Below are positions 54,901 through 62,612 of a stretch of DNA of 64,000 bases, in pieces; the stretch's first letter is position 1; every line of letters begins with the position of its first letter. The stretch lies in the NCBI RefSeq assembly GCF_026283965.1, contig NZ_JAPDPD010000023.1, positions 1 to 64,000 of the forward strand, read 5' to 3'. Made by a program: the position numbers and the translations under genes. Origin of the DNA: Dyella subtropica. GTDB taxonomy: Bacteria; Pseudomonadota; Gammaproteobacteria; Xanthomonadales; Rhodanobacteraceae. The notes under the pieces are model-generated. The model was not told where the DNA came from. It saw only the letters and a program-made list of their open reading frames with translations, and made no database searches.

Positions 54901-55038
54901 GGCAGCGACCTGGCCGAAGATCGAGCCGGTGATATTGGACTGAGCGAGGGCGCCGGTGCTTGCGAGCGCAAGGGCAACGGCCAGGGCCAGGGACGAACGT
55001 CCCTTAGGCCGCTTCGTAAAAGCAGCGAAATAGCTCAC
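51925..55038 (-). CDS. Oar-like TonB-dependent outer-membrane receptor
   Basis: About 1037 residues: a signal peptide (SSLALAVALALASTGALA, cleavage before QSNITG), an N-terminal carboxypeptidase-regulatory-like fold (about 35-110, SGRYRFSSLPTGRYQVTLK), a TonB plug domain (LPIARDVAAAALLAPGV; GGYGAEFGRSTGGVINIVTKRG) and a large beta-barrel ending in VTARYDF with terminal Phe. The GTG at 55038 is preferred because GGGAG lies eight bases upstream; an ATG at 55053 has no ribosome binding site. The ligand is unknown; Oar types in xanthomonads are often nutrient or peptide receptors. Confidence 0.9.
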   Translation of the reverse strand: MSYFAAFTKRPKGRSSLALAVALALASTGALAQSNITGSIFGQVAAQSGNTIEIKNVDTGLTRSTSVDDSGRYRFSSLPTGRYQVTLKNNGANVSTRDNVELSIAAGTEVSFGAASAAADNAKNLDGVSVVASALPAIDVSSVDTRTVLTSEQLAKLPIARDVAAAALLAPGVIANTAYPGAPSFGGSASSENAYFINGYAVTNPLTSISFTQLPFDAIDQQQTLTGGYGAEFGRSTGGVINIVTKRGSNQLKGGVYTIWEPEAGRANPRNNYFPKTGFYGAGSTTPTDGTLYQYNNRNQYWKSTVGAYVSGALVKDRLFFYLNTEMNRQEGASVLSSSNSSAAASNIGYSSYTRKIPRWTGKLDWNITDNHIIELTGVSDKTEVQSDRYSYDYGTLSHGTSKTGSVYTKDGGDLYVGKYTGYITEDLTVSALYGTQKVNHVQVNGGYDPNCPYIQSSTVNQVPGLAYNTCQTAVTSTIPLDGANDKTHGWRLDVEYRIGSHDVRFGYDAQNAKSFTGKKYAGDYAWIYGKQANPNAAANASLNVIGSPASAGGYGTQGYFVTKTYSTTSANIETDQAAQFIEDRWQINDQWLLSVGLRNEQFTNYNKNGEAYIKQRHQLAPRLGASWDVFGDSTLKVYANAGRYHLAVPNSAAARSVSGSILTSQYFTYTGVDQKSGVPTGLNPIAVSPNNPYLCTSTGGVSTNIECGPAPDPRTVAAKNLRAHYQDEYILGMEQQITPSYNWGAKLTYRKLMSAIDDTCVPALGGRCLTFNPGTGNTFNFLQPDGSIVSKHFSKEDLGLPDLKRKYYAVDLFVEHPFADKWYGKVAYTFSRNYGNTEGQLASDLDTGIGGQQDVSRTQDWDLAQLMVGSGGVLPNHRAHQVKAFGYYQLDQEWRFGATVIAASGRPKSCTSYYPTADQGLYNSSTYWFCGLAGSGTAPGTKGYVAPSADYTISPRGSHGTTPWTYQLNLNVAYTPGWMDNKLTLQLDAINVLNRQTPQMYNFRYSLNRTTVNPLYGRELNYTDPRYFRVTARYDF

Positions 55039-55075
55039 GAGTTGTACTCCCATCAACTAGCTTGTAAACGCATGA

Positions 55076-55093
55076 CTCGCAGGGGATTGCGAG
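55076..55093 (-). promoter_or_regulatory. Leader hairpin before TonB receptor gene
   Basis: ctcgca and tgcgag form a 6 bp stem around agggga-type loop bases in the 5' leader of the receptor transcript. Its role is unknown. Confidence 0.35.
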
Positions 55094-55231
55094 CCGGGGA
55101 TGTGGGTCTAACGAGCCCGGGGAGGGCCCTGCTCAGAGAAGATCAATTGCACTATCTGGACGGAAACCGCGGACACAGGCCTGCAACGAGCCCCCCTTTC
55201 TGTCACCGTCCAGCCCCAAAGAGCAGCGGGC

Positions 55232-55260
55232 TGTATAGCGCAACAAACTACGAAGCACAA
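55232..55260 (-). promoter_or_regulatory. Candidate promoter of TonB receptor gene
   Basis: On the minus strand TTGTGC and TATACA are separated by exactly 17 bases, which would give a leader of about 190 nt. The surrounding 55250-55350 stretch is AT-rich. No Fur-like box was recognised, so iron control is not indicated. Confidence 0.4.
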
Positions 55261-55442
55261 CGAATTCGTAACTAATTTTTCCTAGCCGTGTCACAGGTAA
55301 CGGCCTGATTGTGCAGTGCGCAATTACCTAACCTTATGTATGAATTGGCCTAATTGATCATCGCAAGGTTGGAGCAAGCTTTTACGCGACATCGCAATCA
55401 CCTTCGCAACGACGTTCCCGGCGCCATCGCGATCACCCCAAA

Positions 55443-55472
55443 AAGAAAGGAGCCCACTGGGCTCCTTTCTTC
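55443..55472 (-). terminator. Terminator downstream of pilU
   Basis: aagaaaggagccc and gggctcctttctt pair almost perfectly over 13 bp. On the minus strand the stem runs into TTTCTTTTT. It lies 20 bases after the pilU stop. Confidence 0.85.
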
Positions 55473-55491
55473 TTCCTCATGAAACGGCAGT

Positions 55492-56658
55492 TCAGCGTTG
55501 CAGCAAACCGCCGCCGAAGTTCTGCGAATCGCGGGTCTCTTCCAGCTCCACGCCGTCCAGGCCCTGCGACAGCGTGTGGGCATCGCCGCCCTGGGCCAGC
55601 TTGATGCGCAGGCGCACCTCGTTGGAGCTGTCGGCGTGGCGCAGCGCGTCCTCGTAGGAGATCTCGCCGGCGTGATACAGCTCGACCAGGCTCTGGTCGA
55701 AGGTCTTCATGCCGAGATTGGTGGACTCCTTCATCACTTCCTTGAGCTTGTGGATCTCGCCCTGGCGGATGTAGTCCTGCACCAGCGGCGTGCCCAGCAG
55801 CACCTCCACCGCCACGCGGCGCGCCTTGCCGTCCGGGGTCGGAATCAGCTGCTGCGCGACCACGCCCTTGAGGTTCAGCGACAAGTCCATGAACAGCTGC
55901 GAGCGGCGATCTTCCGGGAAGAAGTGCAGGATGCGGTCCATCGCCTGGTTGGCGTTATTCGCATGCAACGTGCACAGGCACAAGTGACCGGTTTCGGAGA
56001 AGTTGATCGCGTGCTCCATGGTCTCGCGCGTACGCACCTCACCGATCATGATCACGTCGGGCGCCTGGCGCAGCGTGTTCTTCAGCGCGTTGTCCCAGCT
56101 ATCGGTGTCGATGCCCAGCTCGCGCTGGGTAATGATGCAGCCCTCGTGCTTGTGCACGTATTCGATCGGGTCTTCGATGGTGATGATGTGGCCGGTCGAA
56201 TTCGCGTTGCGATAGCCGATCATCGACGCCAGCGACGTCGACTTACCGGTACCGGTGCCGCCGACGAAGATGATGATGCCGCGCTTGGTCATCGCCAGCT
56301 GCTTGATCACCGGCGGCAGGTTCAGCTCTTCGATGGTGGGGATCTTCGACTCGATCCGGCGCAGCACCATGCCCACGCAATTACGCTGGTAGAAGCACGA
56401 CACACGGAAGCGGCCCACGCCCTGCGCCGAGATCGCGAACTGGCATTCGTGGGTTTTCTCGAACTCCTCGCGCTGCGAGGGCGTCATCACGTTGAGCACC
56501 ATATCGCGCGACTGCTGTTGCGACAGCGGGCTCTGCGTAATCGGCACGATGCGGCCCTGCACCTTCATCGAAGGCGCGACACCGGCCGTGATGAACAGGT
56601 CCGACGCCTTCTTGTGCACCATCAGTTTCAGGAACGAGGTGAAATCGAAGTCGCTCAT
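55492..56658 (-). CDS. pilU: Type IV pilus retraction ATPase PilU
   Basis: A 388-residue accessory retraction ATPase for type IV pili. Walker A is GGTGTGKST (133-141), with IEDPIEYVH, the Walker B region DVIMIGEVR and the His box HLCLCTLHA. The extended C terminus past residue 350 is typical of PilU rather than PilT. AAGGAGA lies just before the ATG. It follows pilT on the same strand, separated by about 120 bp that contain a long-hairpin element. Confidence 0.94.
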   Translation of the reverse strand: MSDFDFTSFLKLMVHKKASDLFITAGVAPSMKVQGRIVPITQSPLSQQQSRDMVLNVMTPSQREEFEKTHECQFAISAQGVGRFRVSCFYQRNCVGMVLRRIESKIPTIEELNLPPVIKQLAMTKRGIIIFVGGTGTGKSTSLASMIGYRNANSTGHIITIEDPIEYVHKHEGCIITQRELGIDTDSWDNALKNTLRQAPDVIMIGEVRTRETMEHAINFSETGHLCLCTLHANNANQAMDRILHFFPEDRRSQLFMDLSLNLKGVVAQQLIPTPDGKARRVAVEVLLGTPLVQDYIRQGEIHKLKEVMKESTNLGMKTFDQSLVELYHAGEISYEDALRHADSSNEVRLRIKLAQGGDAHTLSQGLDGVELEETRDSQNFGGGLLQR

Positions 56659-56671
56659 GGGATGTCTCCTT

Positions 56672-56775
56672 GGGAGACGGGAACAGAGAATGGAACACAG
56701 GGAACGGAGAAAGAGCAGCGGAAATGCCGGGTGCGGCTTTCACCCGTTTCCCGTTCATTGTTCTCTGTTCCCGCC
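56672..56775. repeat. Purine/pyrimidine long-hairpin element, copy 3
   Basis: The left half cgggaacagagaatggaac and cagggaacggag faces the right half cccgtttcccgttc and attgttctctgttcccg. The arms are imperfect reverse complements of about 35 bp around tgccgggtgcggct. It occupies the pilT-pilU gap. Confidence 0.65.
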
Positions 56776-56776
56776 A

Positions 56777-57814
56777 TCATTTGAATACATCCTTGTTCTT
56801 GGCATAGCTCCCCGCCTGCTGGCGGGTCACCAGGCCGCGCTTCACCAGATCCTGCAAATTCTGGTCCAGCGTCTGCATACCATGCTGCTGACCGGTCTGG
56901 ATCGACGAATACATCTGCGCCACCTTGTCCTCGCGGATCAGGTTACGGATCGCCGGGATGCCAACCATGATCTCGTGCGCCGCCATACGGCCGCCGCCCA
57001 CCTTCTTCAGCAGCGACTGCGAAATCACCGCGCGCAGCGATTCGGACAGCATCGAGCGCACCATCGGTTTCTCGCCGGAGGGGAATACGTCGATGATGCG
57101 GTCGATGGTCTTGGCCGCCGAGCTGGTGTGCAGCGTGCCAAACACCAGGTGACCGGTTTCCGCGGCGGTCAACGCCAAGCGGATGGTTTCCAGATCGCGA
57201 AGCTCGCCCACCAGGATGTAGTCGGGATCTTCGCGAAGCGCGGAACGCAATGCCTCATTGAAGCCATGGGTATCGCGATGCACTTCACGCTGGTTCACCA
57301 GGCACTTCTGCGAGGTGTGCACAAACTCGATCGGATCCTCGATGGTGAGGATGTGACCGTATTCGTTCTTGTTGACGTGGTCGACCATGGCCGCCAGCGT
57401 GGTCGACTTGCCCGAACCGGTCGGACCGGTGACCAGGATCAAACCCTGCGGCTGTTCAATCAGATCGCGGAAGATGCGTGGCGCGCCGAGATCCTCCAGC
57501 GTGAGCACTTCGGACGGAATCGTACGGAACACCGCACCAGCACCGCGGTTTTGATTGAACGAGTTGACGCGGAACCGGGCCAGGCCGGGAATCTCGAACG
57601 AGAAGTCGACCTCGAGGAATTCCTCGTAGTCGCGCCGCTGCTTATCCGACATGATGTCGTAGATCAGCGAATGCACCTGTTTGTGTTCCAGCGCCGGAAT
57701 GTTGATACGGCGTACATCGCCGTCCACGCGGATCATCGGCGGCAGGCCGGCGGACAAATGCAAGTCCGAGGCCTTGTTCTTCACCGAGAAGGCAAGCAAT
57801 TCGGCGATATCCAT
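56777..57814 (-). CDS. pilT: Type IV pilus twitching motility ATPase PilT
   Basis: A 345-residue hexameric retraction ATPase. Walker A is GPTGSGKST (130-138), the Asp box LTIEDPIEFVH, the Walker B region DYILVGELRD (198-207), the His box HLVFGTLHT, and the C-terminal AIRNLIRE segment. The ATG at 57814 is chosen because the family starts MDIAELLAFSVKNKASDLHLS and GGGGA lies six bases upstream. It is the first gene of the pilT-pilU unit. Confidence 0.96.
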   Translation of the reverse strand: MDIAELLAFSVKNKASDLHLSAGLPPMIRVDGDVRRINIPALEHKQVHSLIYDIMSDKQRRDYEEFLEVDFSFEIPGLARFRVNSFNQNRGAGAVFRTIPSEVLTLEDLGAPRIFRDLIEQPQGLILVTGPTGSGKSTTLAAMVDHVNKNEYGHILTIEDPIEFVHTSQKCLVNQREVHRDTHGFNEALRSALREDPDYILVGELRDLETIRLALTAAETGHLVFGTLHTSSAAKTIDRIIDVFPSGEKPMVRSMLSESLRAVISQSLLKKVGGGRMAAHEIMVGIPAIRNLIREDKVAQMYSSIQTGQQHGMQTLDQNLQDLVKRGLVTRQQAGSYAKNKDVFK

Positions 57815-58611
57815 CAGGTTCCCCTTCAACCGATCATCAAGATGTCATAGTGCGGTCGCCGCTTCGGCGAGGGTGGACACGCACAGCGCGATGCTACGCG
57901 CTTACGGCAGCCCGAATAGCTGAAAAACCGATTCCCCTTGCAGCGCGACGATACTACTCGCGGCGAGGGCGGTGGGACCAGTCTTTCCTCGGGTGTACTT
58001 CTGAAAGTGATGACGGTGTTACAGAAGTGTGGAGATGTGCACGGCGCGTGTTTTACTCCCGTCCCCTCTGAAAGGGCTGGGGTGAAGGTCTCGGCTCGCG
58101 ATACCGCATCTGCTTCGTCACCCCGGCGCAGGCCGGGGTCCAGTGACTTTGACGCTTGATTGTCGTGATTGCCTGCCCTGGCTCGCCTGCGGCGGGCTCC
58201 CGTACCGCTGCCGCGGTCCGGGTCACTTTCTCTTGCTTGCCCAAGAGAAAGTAACCAAGGAGAAGGGCACCCCGGTTTCGCGCTCTCCGGCTTCGCCTGC
58301 GAGTCCGTGAGGGCTGGCCGGGCTTTTCGACACGACGTTTGGTGTCCTGTCGGGAGGCATCGGCGTCCACGCCGATGCCCCCTTCGGGGCCTGATCGTCC
58401 AGCCCTCACCGCTGCACAGGGGCCCCAAGAGCTGACGGGCTCGCTTGCGCATCGCCTTTCTTTTACTCCCTCCCCTGCTTGTCCCGTAGAGGGACTTCCT
58501 TCGGTCGCAGGAGGGTTGGGGAAGGGGTGAATACTTGCAACCACGTCGCGCGGGCTCAAAACAAAGGCTCTGCTCCGGTAAGGTATGGGCCTGCATTTGC
58601 GAGGAGTCCGC
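57815..58611. other. Repeat-filled gap between pilT and proC
   Basis: Nearly 800 bp without a credible gene between divergent pilT and proC. In many relatives yggS occupies this neighbourhood; no such frame is present. The right two-thirds is made of palindromic repeats (see 58040-58530). The left part should hold the pilT promoter. Confidence 0.55.
58040..58530. repeat. Dispersed palindromic repeat cluster
   Basis: A run of repeats: caccccggcgcaggccggggtc (hairpin 58119-58140), actttctcttg-cttgcc-caagagaaagt (58222-58249, perfect 11 bp stem), ggcatcggcgt-cc-acgccgatgcc (58356-58379, perfect 11 bp stem), gccccctt-cggggc, and a decayed ctcccctgc...ggagggttgggg unit (58466-58530). From memory, close relatives of the actttctcttgcttgcc block occur many times in Xanthomonas, Stenotrophomonas and Lysobacter genomes and are often miscalled as genes. 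Confidence 0.7.
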
Positions 58612-59436
58612 ATGACACACATCGCTTTCATTGGTGGCGGCAATATGGCGCGCAGTCTGATCGGCGGCTTGCTGAAGACCGGCGTCGCGGCCTCGACCAT
58701 CAGCGTGGCCGAACCGCGCGCCGAGGCCCGCCAGGAACTGGGGCGCGAGTTTGGCGTGGCTTGCTATGCCGAGAACCGGTTGGCCGCCGCCGATGCGCAA
58801 GTGCTGGTGTTGGCGGTGAAGCCGCAGATCATGCCCGCGCTGCACAACGAATTGCGCGACACCTTGCAACGCCAGCGCCCGATGCTGATCTCGATTGCCG
58901 CTGGCGTGCGCATCGACCAGCTGGAGCGTTGGTTCGGCGCCTATCTGCCGATCGTGCGCTGCATGCCCAACACCCCTGCCCTGATTGGCGCCGGCGCCAC
59001 GGGGCTGTGTGCCAACAGCCGGGTCAGTCCGCCGCAGCGCGCGCAGGCGCAGCACATTCTGGATGCGGTCGGCCTTACGCGTTGGATCGACAACGAGGCG
59101 CTGATGGATACCGTCACCGCCATCTCCGGTTCCGGCCCTGCCTATTTCTTCGCTCTGGTCGAAGCGCTGGAGGATGCAGCCGTGGCGCAAGGCATGCCGC
59201 GCGACACCGCCCGGGCTCTGGCGGCTCAAACCTGTCTTGGCGCCGGCCGCATGTTGGTCGAAAGCGGCGAGGATCCCGGCGTGCTGCGCCAGCGAGTCAC
59301 ATCGCCCAACGGCACCACCCAGGCCGCGCTGGAGAGTTTTGCCGGCGATGGTCTGTCGCGCACTGTCTCCCGCGCCGTCTCCGCCGCCACCCAACGCGGC
59401 GCGGAACTGGCCGCCGCACTGGATAACGCCTCGTGA
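58612..59436 (+). CDS. proC: Pyrroline-5-carboxylate reductase
   Basis: Final step of proline synthesis: NAD(P)H reduction of pyrroline-5-carboxylate. The 274 residues have the Rossmann motif HIAFIGGGNMARSLIGGL (3-20), VRCMPNTPALIGAGATGLC and the P5CR signature with AISGSGPAYFFALVEALEDAAV. The ATG at 58612 follows GAGGAG; an in-frame start nine codons upstream is less likely. The stop overlaps the GTG start of yggT by four bases. Confidence 0.96.
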   Translation: MTHIAFIGGGNMARSLIGGLLKTGVAASTISVAEPRAEARQELGREFGVACYAENRLAAADAQVLVLAVKPQIMPALHNELRDTLQRQRPMLISIAAGVRIDQLERWFGAYLPIVRCMPNTPALIGAGATGLCANSRVSPPQRAQAQHILDAVGLTRWIDNEALMDTVTAISGSGPAYFFALVEALEDAAVAQGMPRDTARALAAQTCLGAGRMLVESGEDPGVLRQRVTSPNGTTQAALESFAGDGLSRTVSRAVSAATQRGAELAAALDNAS

Positions 59437-60008
59437 CTTATCTGCTCAGCGCCTTCTCGTTTCTGATCGACCTGCTCTTCGGTGCAGTGGCCACGCTGTT
59501 CGTGCTGCGGCTGCTGGCCGAAGCCTGCCGCGTGGATTTCAATAATCCGCTCAGCCAGTTCCTCTACCGCTACACCAATCCGGTGCTGGCACCCGTTCGC
59601 CGCGTGCTGCCCAATTGGCGGCGGATCAATCTGGCCGCGCTGCTGGTGGCGTGGCTGTTGATGCTGATCAAGCGCGCCTTGCAGTTCGCGCTGATCGGTA
59701 CCGCGCCAGGTATCGCGGGGCTGCTCTTGCTTTCGCTGGCCGAGCTGATCGATTTCGTGCTGGTGTTCTATCTGGTGCTGATCTTCATCTGGTCGCTGAT
59801 GAGTCTGTTCCAGGTGGATCGGCGTCAGCCGGTGTTGCGTCTGGCCGGCAGTCTGGTGGAACCGGTGCTGCGGCCATTGCGCGGCAAGCTAGTGGTCGGG
59901 ATGCTGGATTTCTCACCGTGGGTGGTGATGGTTGTGTTGATGCTGGCGCGCATTTTGTTGGTGGGGCCGTTGAGCAATGTGGGGTTGCGGATGGCGTTGG
60001 GTGGCTGA
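59433..60008 (+). CDS. yggT: YggT family membrane protein
   Basis: A 191-residue integral membrane protein with two YGGT repeats, each a pair of hydrophobic helices with the RxxxPxLxPxRR-type loop (YTNPVLAPVRRVLPNW near 46-61; LVEPVLRPLRGKL near 140-152). It is translationally coupled to proC through a GTGA overlap. Family members have been linked to osmotic-stress tolerance and membrane organisation, but the mechanism is unclear. Confidence 0.93.
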   Translation: MTYLLSAFSFLIDLLFGAVATLFVLRLLAEACRVDFNNPLSQFLYRYTNPVLAPVRRVLPNWRRINLAALLVAWLLMLIKRALQFALIGTAPGIAGLLLLSLAELIDFVLVFYLVLIFIWSLMSLFQVDRRQPVLRLAGSLVEPVLRPLRGKLVVGMLDFSPWVVMVVLMLARILLVGPLSNVGLRMALGG

Positions 60009-60036
60009 AGCTCACTGACACGGCGGAGTAAAGACC

Positions 60037-60600
60037 ATGCGTACCGCGTTGCTGCTCTCGCTATCGGTCCTGTCCGTGACACTGGCGGCGGCGACTTCGC
60101 CCACCCTCCCGTTTCAGGTGAGTATCAACGGAAGCATTCGCACCAGTGCGGGCGAACAACCGGCGACGCTCACCGTCATCTGTGCGGAGGGCAAGGGAGG
60201 CGCCCTGTCCTTGCAACTGCGCCTTCCGGGGACCCAACTGACGGACTACGACCTGGATGCCTATGAGGGACCCGGCGCTCCGGCCGCGCAGAAGCCCTCT
60301 GCCCATCTACAGATCGGCAACTTGCATCCAGTGGCCAAAGTCGGTGGCTGGTATACCAACGACCAGGCCGACGGGCCGCTGCTCTTCGTGTTCGGCATAG
60401 CCAGCATGTCGGGCCAATCAGGGACGGCGGCGATGGTGGTTCGAGCCCTGGGACGCACCGCTGCGAGCTTGCGCTGGACGCAGGACAACCCGCAGCCAAG
60501 GGGACAACCCCTGATTGCAAGCTTCAGCCCAACCCCCGAAGAAAGCGCGCAGATCGCTCGCATCTCCGCGCCCTGCCTACCCGCCGCCAAGCGACGCTGA
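60037..60600 (+). CDS. Hypothetical secreted protein
   Basis: A 187-residue protein with an N-terminal signal peptide (MRTALLLSLSVLSVTLAAA, about 1-20). The rest is predicted beta-rich with two cysteines (in VICAEG and APCLPA), which could form a disulfide. I do not recognise a domain. It lies 28 bp after yggT on the same strand and may belong to that operon. Confidence 0.7.
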   Translation: MRTALLLSLSVLSVTLAAATSPTLPFQVSINGSIRTSAGEQPATLTVICAEGKGGALSLQLRLPGTQLTDYDLDAYEGPGAPAAQKPSAHLQIGNLHPVAKVGGWYTNDQADGPLLFVFGIASMSGQSGTAAMVVRALGRTAASLRWTQDNPQPRGQPLIASFSPTPEESAQIARISAPCLPAAKRR

Positions 60601-60611
60601 AGCCTCTACGC

Positions 60612-61409
60612 TTACCGCGCGGCCCACGCGGCAATATGCCCATGGATGGCATCAAGGCCATCGAACAGAGCGGCTGGCCCCGGCTGCAAGATGATGGGCG
60701 ACTTGATCTCATAGAGATCACCATTGCGTACAGCCGGCATCGCTTCCCAGCCCGATCTGGCCGCCACACGCTCCGGACGGAAGCGCTTGCCGCACCAGGA
60801 GCCGAAGATGATGTCGGGCGCCTGCCGTACGACTTCGGTGGGGTCTTCAAGAATCCGGTGTTTGGCCAGGGATTCGCCAGCTTGCTGTGGAAACACGTCA
60901 TCGCCACCCGCGATGCGTACCAACTCCGCTACCCAGCGGATGCCGGTGATCAGCGGTTCGTCCCATTCTTCGAAGTACACCTTCGGCCGGCGTGGCAATG
61001 CCTCTGCAGCTGAGCGGATGGCTTCTATGTGTTGTTCGGCTTTGCGCGCGTAGGCTTCGGCCTTTTCCGCTGCGCCCACCATGGCACCGAGTCGACGGAT
61101 GTAGGCGAGGATGCCATCCACGCTGCGATGATTGCTGATCCATACCTCCACGCCGGCCTTGATCAGCTCGCGCGCGATGTCGGCCTGGATGTCGGAGAAA
61201 CCGATGGCGAGATCGGGTTGCAGCTGAAGGATGTCGCCGATCTTCGCGCTGGTGAAGGCAGAGACCTTGGGTTTCTCTTTGCGCGCCCGCGCCGGCCGCA
61301 CAGTAAAACCGGAGATACCGACAATGCGGTGCTCTTCACCGAGCGCGTACAGCACTTCAGTGGGTTCTTCGGTGAGGCAGACGATGCGTTGCGGGTAGTG
61401 ATCGGACAT
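60612..61409 (-). CDS. Cobalamin-binding/BtuF-like periplasmic-binding-fold protein
   Basis: A 265-residue protein of the helical-backbone metal/cobalamin receptor fold. RIVCLTEEPTEVLYALGEEHRIVGISG opens the domain, and QPDLAIGFSDIQADIARELIKAG and APDIIFGSWCGKRF are typical of BtuF-like proteins. From the ATG at 61409 there is no signal peptide. A longer frame to 61478 adds a hydrophobic-looking leader, but it runs into a repeat element. So it is either cytoplasmic or uses a start in the repeat. No btuC or btuD genes are adjacent. Confidence 0.82.
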   Translation of the reverse strand: MSDHYPQRIVCLTEEPTEVLYALGEEHRIVGISGFTVRPARARKEKPKVSAFTSAKIGDILQLQPDLAIGFSDIQADIARELIKAGVEVWISNHRSVDGILAYIRRLGAMVGAAEKAEAYARKAEQHIEAIRSAAEALPRRPKVYFEEWDEPLITGIRWVAELVRIAGGDDVFPQQAGESLAKHRILEDPTEVVRQAPDIIFGSWCGKRFRPERVAARSGWEAMPAVRNGDLYEIKSPIILQPGPAALFDGLDAIHGHIAAWAAR

Positions 61410-61423
61410 GGGCTTGGGAGCGA

Positions 61424-61510
61424 AGAGTGAGTGGAGAGGAGTGAGAAGAGAGTACGAGCAGTGTGCACTGCTTTTCACTCACTCCTTACTCCTCTCCACT
61501 CTTTCTCGCT
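61424..61510. repeat. Purine/pyrimidine long-hairpin element, copy 4
   Basis: The left half gagtgagtggagaggagtga faces the right half actccttactcctctccact, with a short palindrome cagtgtgcactg at the centre. The arms are imperfect reverse complements of about 30 bp. It fills the gap between the BtuF-like gene and yjbQ. Confidence 0.7.
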
Positions 61511-61511
61511 C

Positions 61512-61952
61512 TTAGTGTCCCAGCACCGTCACCGTGACCTTGCGCTGATGCGGGTCCACACGGTGCTCCCACAAATACACGCCCTGCCAGGTACCCAGCT
61601 GCAATTTGCCGCCATGTACGGGCACGGTGAGGCTGACGCCGGTGAGGATGGCGCGCACATGAGCCGGCATATCGTCGGGGCCTTCGGCGTCGTGCTGGAA
61701 GATGCTGTCGCCATCGGGGACGGCGCGAGAAAACCAACGCTCCAGATCGGTGCGCACCGAAGGGTCGGCATTCTCACTGATAAGCAGCGAACAACTCGTG
61801 TGCGCCGTGAATATGTTGGCGATGCCGGTCTGCACGCCGCTGGCCGAGACGATCTCGCCCACCTTTTCGCTGATCTCGCTGAAACCACGTCCACGCGTAT
61901 GCACGGTGAAACCGGTTTGCGCGACGTGCTGGGCGGGTGTGGCTCGGCTCAT
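61512..61952 (-). CDS. yjbQ: YjbQ family protein (UPF0047)
   Basis: A 146-residue YjbQ/UPF0047 protein. The conserved core IANIFTAHTSCSLLISENADPSV and the metal-site segment FQHDAEGPDDMPAHVRAIL are intact, as is the C-terminal QGVYLWEHR. Members show weak thiamin-phosphate synthase activity in E. coli and are annotated as secondary thiamine-phosphate synthases; the physiological role is unsettled. It lies downstream of pdxH on the same strand. Confidence 0.93.
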   Translation of the reverse strand: MSRATPAQHVAQTGFTVHTRGRGFSEISEKVGEIVSASGVQTGIANIFTAHTSCSLLISENADPSVRTDLERWFSRAVPDGDSIFQHDAEGPDDMPAHVRAILTGVSLTVPVHGGKLQLGTWQGVYLWEHRVDPHQRKVTVTVLGH

Positions 61953-61994
61953 GGCGGGCGGGCTCTCTAGAGGCGTGTTCTCAAGCGCATGGGC

Positions 61995-62582
61995 TCAGGG
62001 ATAAAGCATCCGGCAGGTCCAGGTCTGGCCATGGCGGCTCCAGCGCACCCGCTCGTGCAGGCGGAACTCGGCGCCGTACCAGAATTCGATCATGTCCGGC
62101 TCCACCACATAACCGCCCCAGTGTGGCGGGCGCGTGACGTCGCGACCTTCGAACTCCTGTTCGTAGCGCGCCACGCGCTGATCGAAGGTTTCGCGATCCG
62201 GCAGCGTCTGCGACTGCAATGAAGCCCAGGCGCCGATCTGGCTCTGGCGAGGGCGACTGGCGAAGTAGGCATCGGACTCTTCCGGCAGGACTTTGCGCGC
62301 CGAGCCCTCCACTCGCACCTGTACGCCCTCGCGCAAGGTCTTCCAGTGAAAGCACAGCGCCACCTGGGTGTGCGCATCCAATTGCGAACCCTTGTCGCTC
62401 TGGTAGTTGGTGTAGAAGCGGAAACCGCGCTCGTCGGCCCCCTTCAGCAGCACGATGCGCGAACTCACCCGGCCGGCGCCATCGACGGTGGAGAGGTTCA
62501 TGGCGGTGGGTTCCGGATCGCCGCCCGCACGGGCATCGTCCAGCAGTTGCAGGAAGGTATCGAGAATCTCTGATTTCAGCAT
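61995..62582 (-). CDS. pdxH: Pyridoxamine 5'-phosphate oxidase
   Basis: FMN-dependent enzyme of vitamin B6 salvage and synthesis: oxidises pyridoxine or pyridoxamine 5'-phosphate to PLP. The 195 residues contain RIVLLKGADERGFRFYTNYQSDKG, SRPRQSQIGAWAS and the C-terminal signature EFWYGAEFRLHERVRWSR. The ATG at 62582 is chosen; the open frame extends about 109 codons further upstream, overlapping the divergent kinase gene without homology. The length is slightly shorter than E. coli PdxH (218). Confidence 0.94.
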   Translation of the reverse strand: MLKSEILDTFLQLLDDARAGGDPEPTAMNLSTVDGAGRVSSRIVLLKGADERGFRFYTNYQSDKGSQLDAHTQVALCFHWKTLREGVQVRVEGSARKVLPEESDAYFASRPRQSQIGAWASLQSQTLPDRETFDQRVARYEQEFEGRDVTRPPHWGGYVVEPDMIEFWYGAEFRLHERVRWSRHGQTWTCRMLYP

Positions 62583-62612
62583 GGGTTTGAATCGTGGTCG
62601 CCGCGCGCCATC

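Noticed and set aside
57826-59394. 522-residue minus-strand frame across the repeat cluster and proC
   Set aside because: Half is antisense proC, half is palindromic repeat; such repeat-derived frames recur as false genes in xanthomonads.
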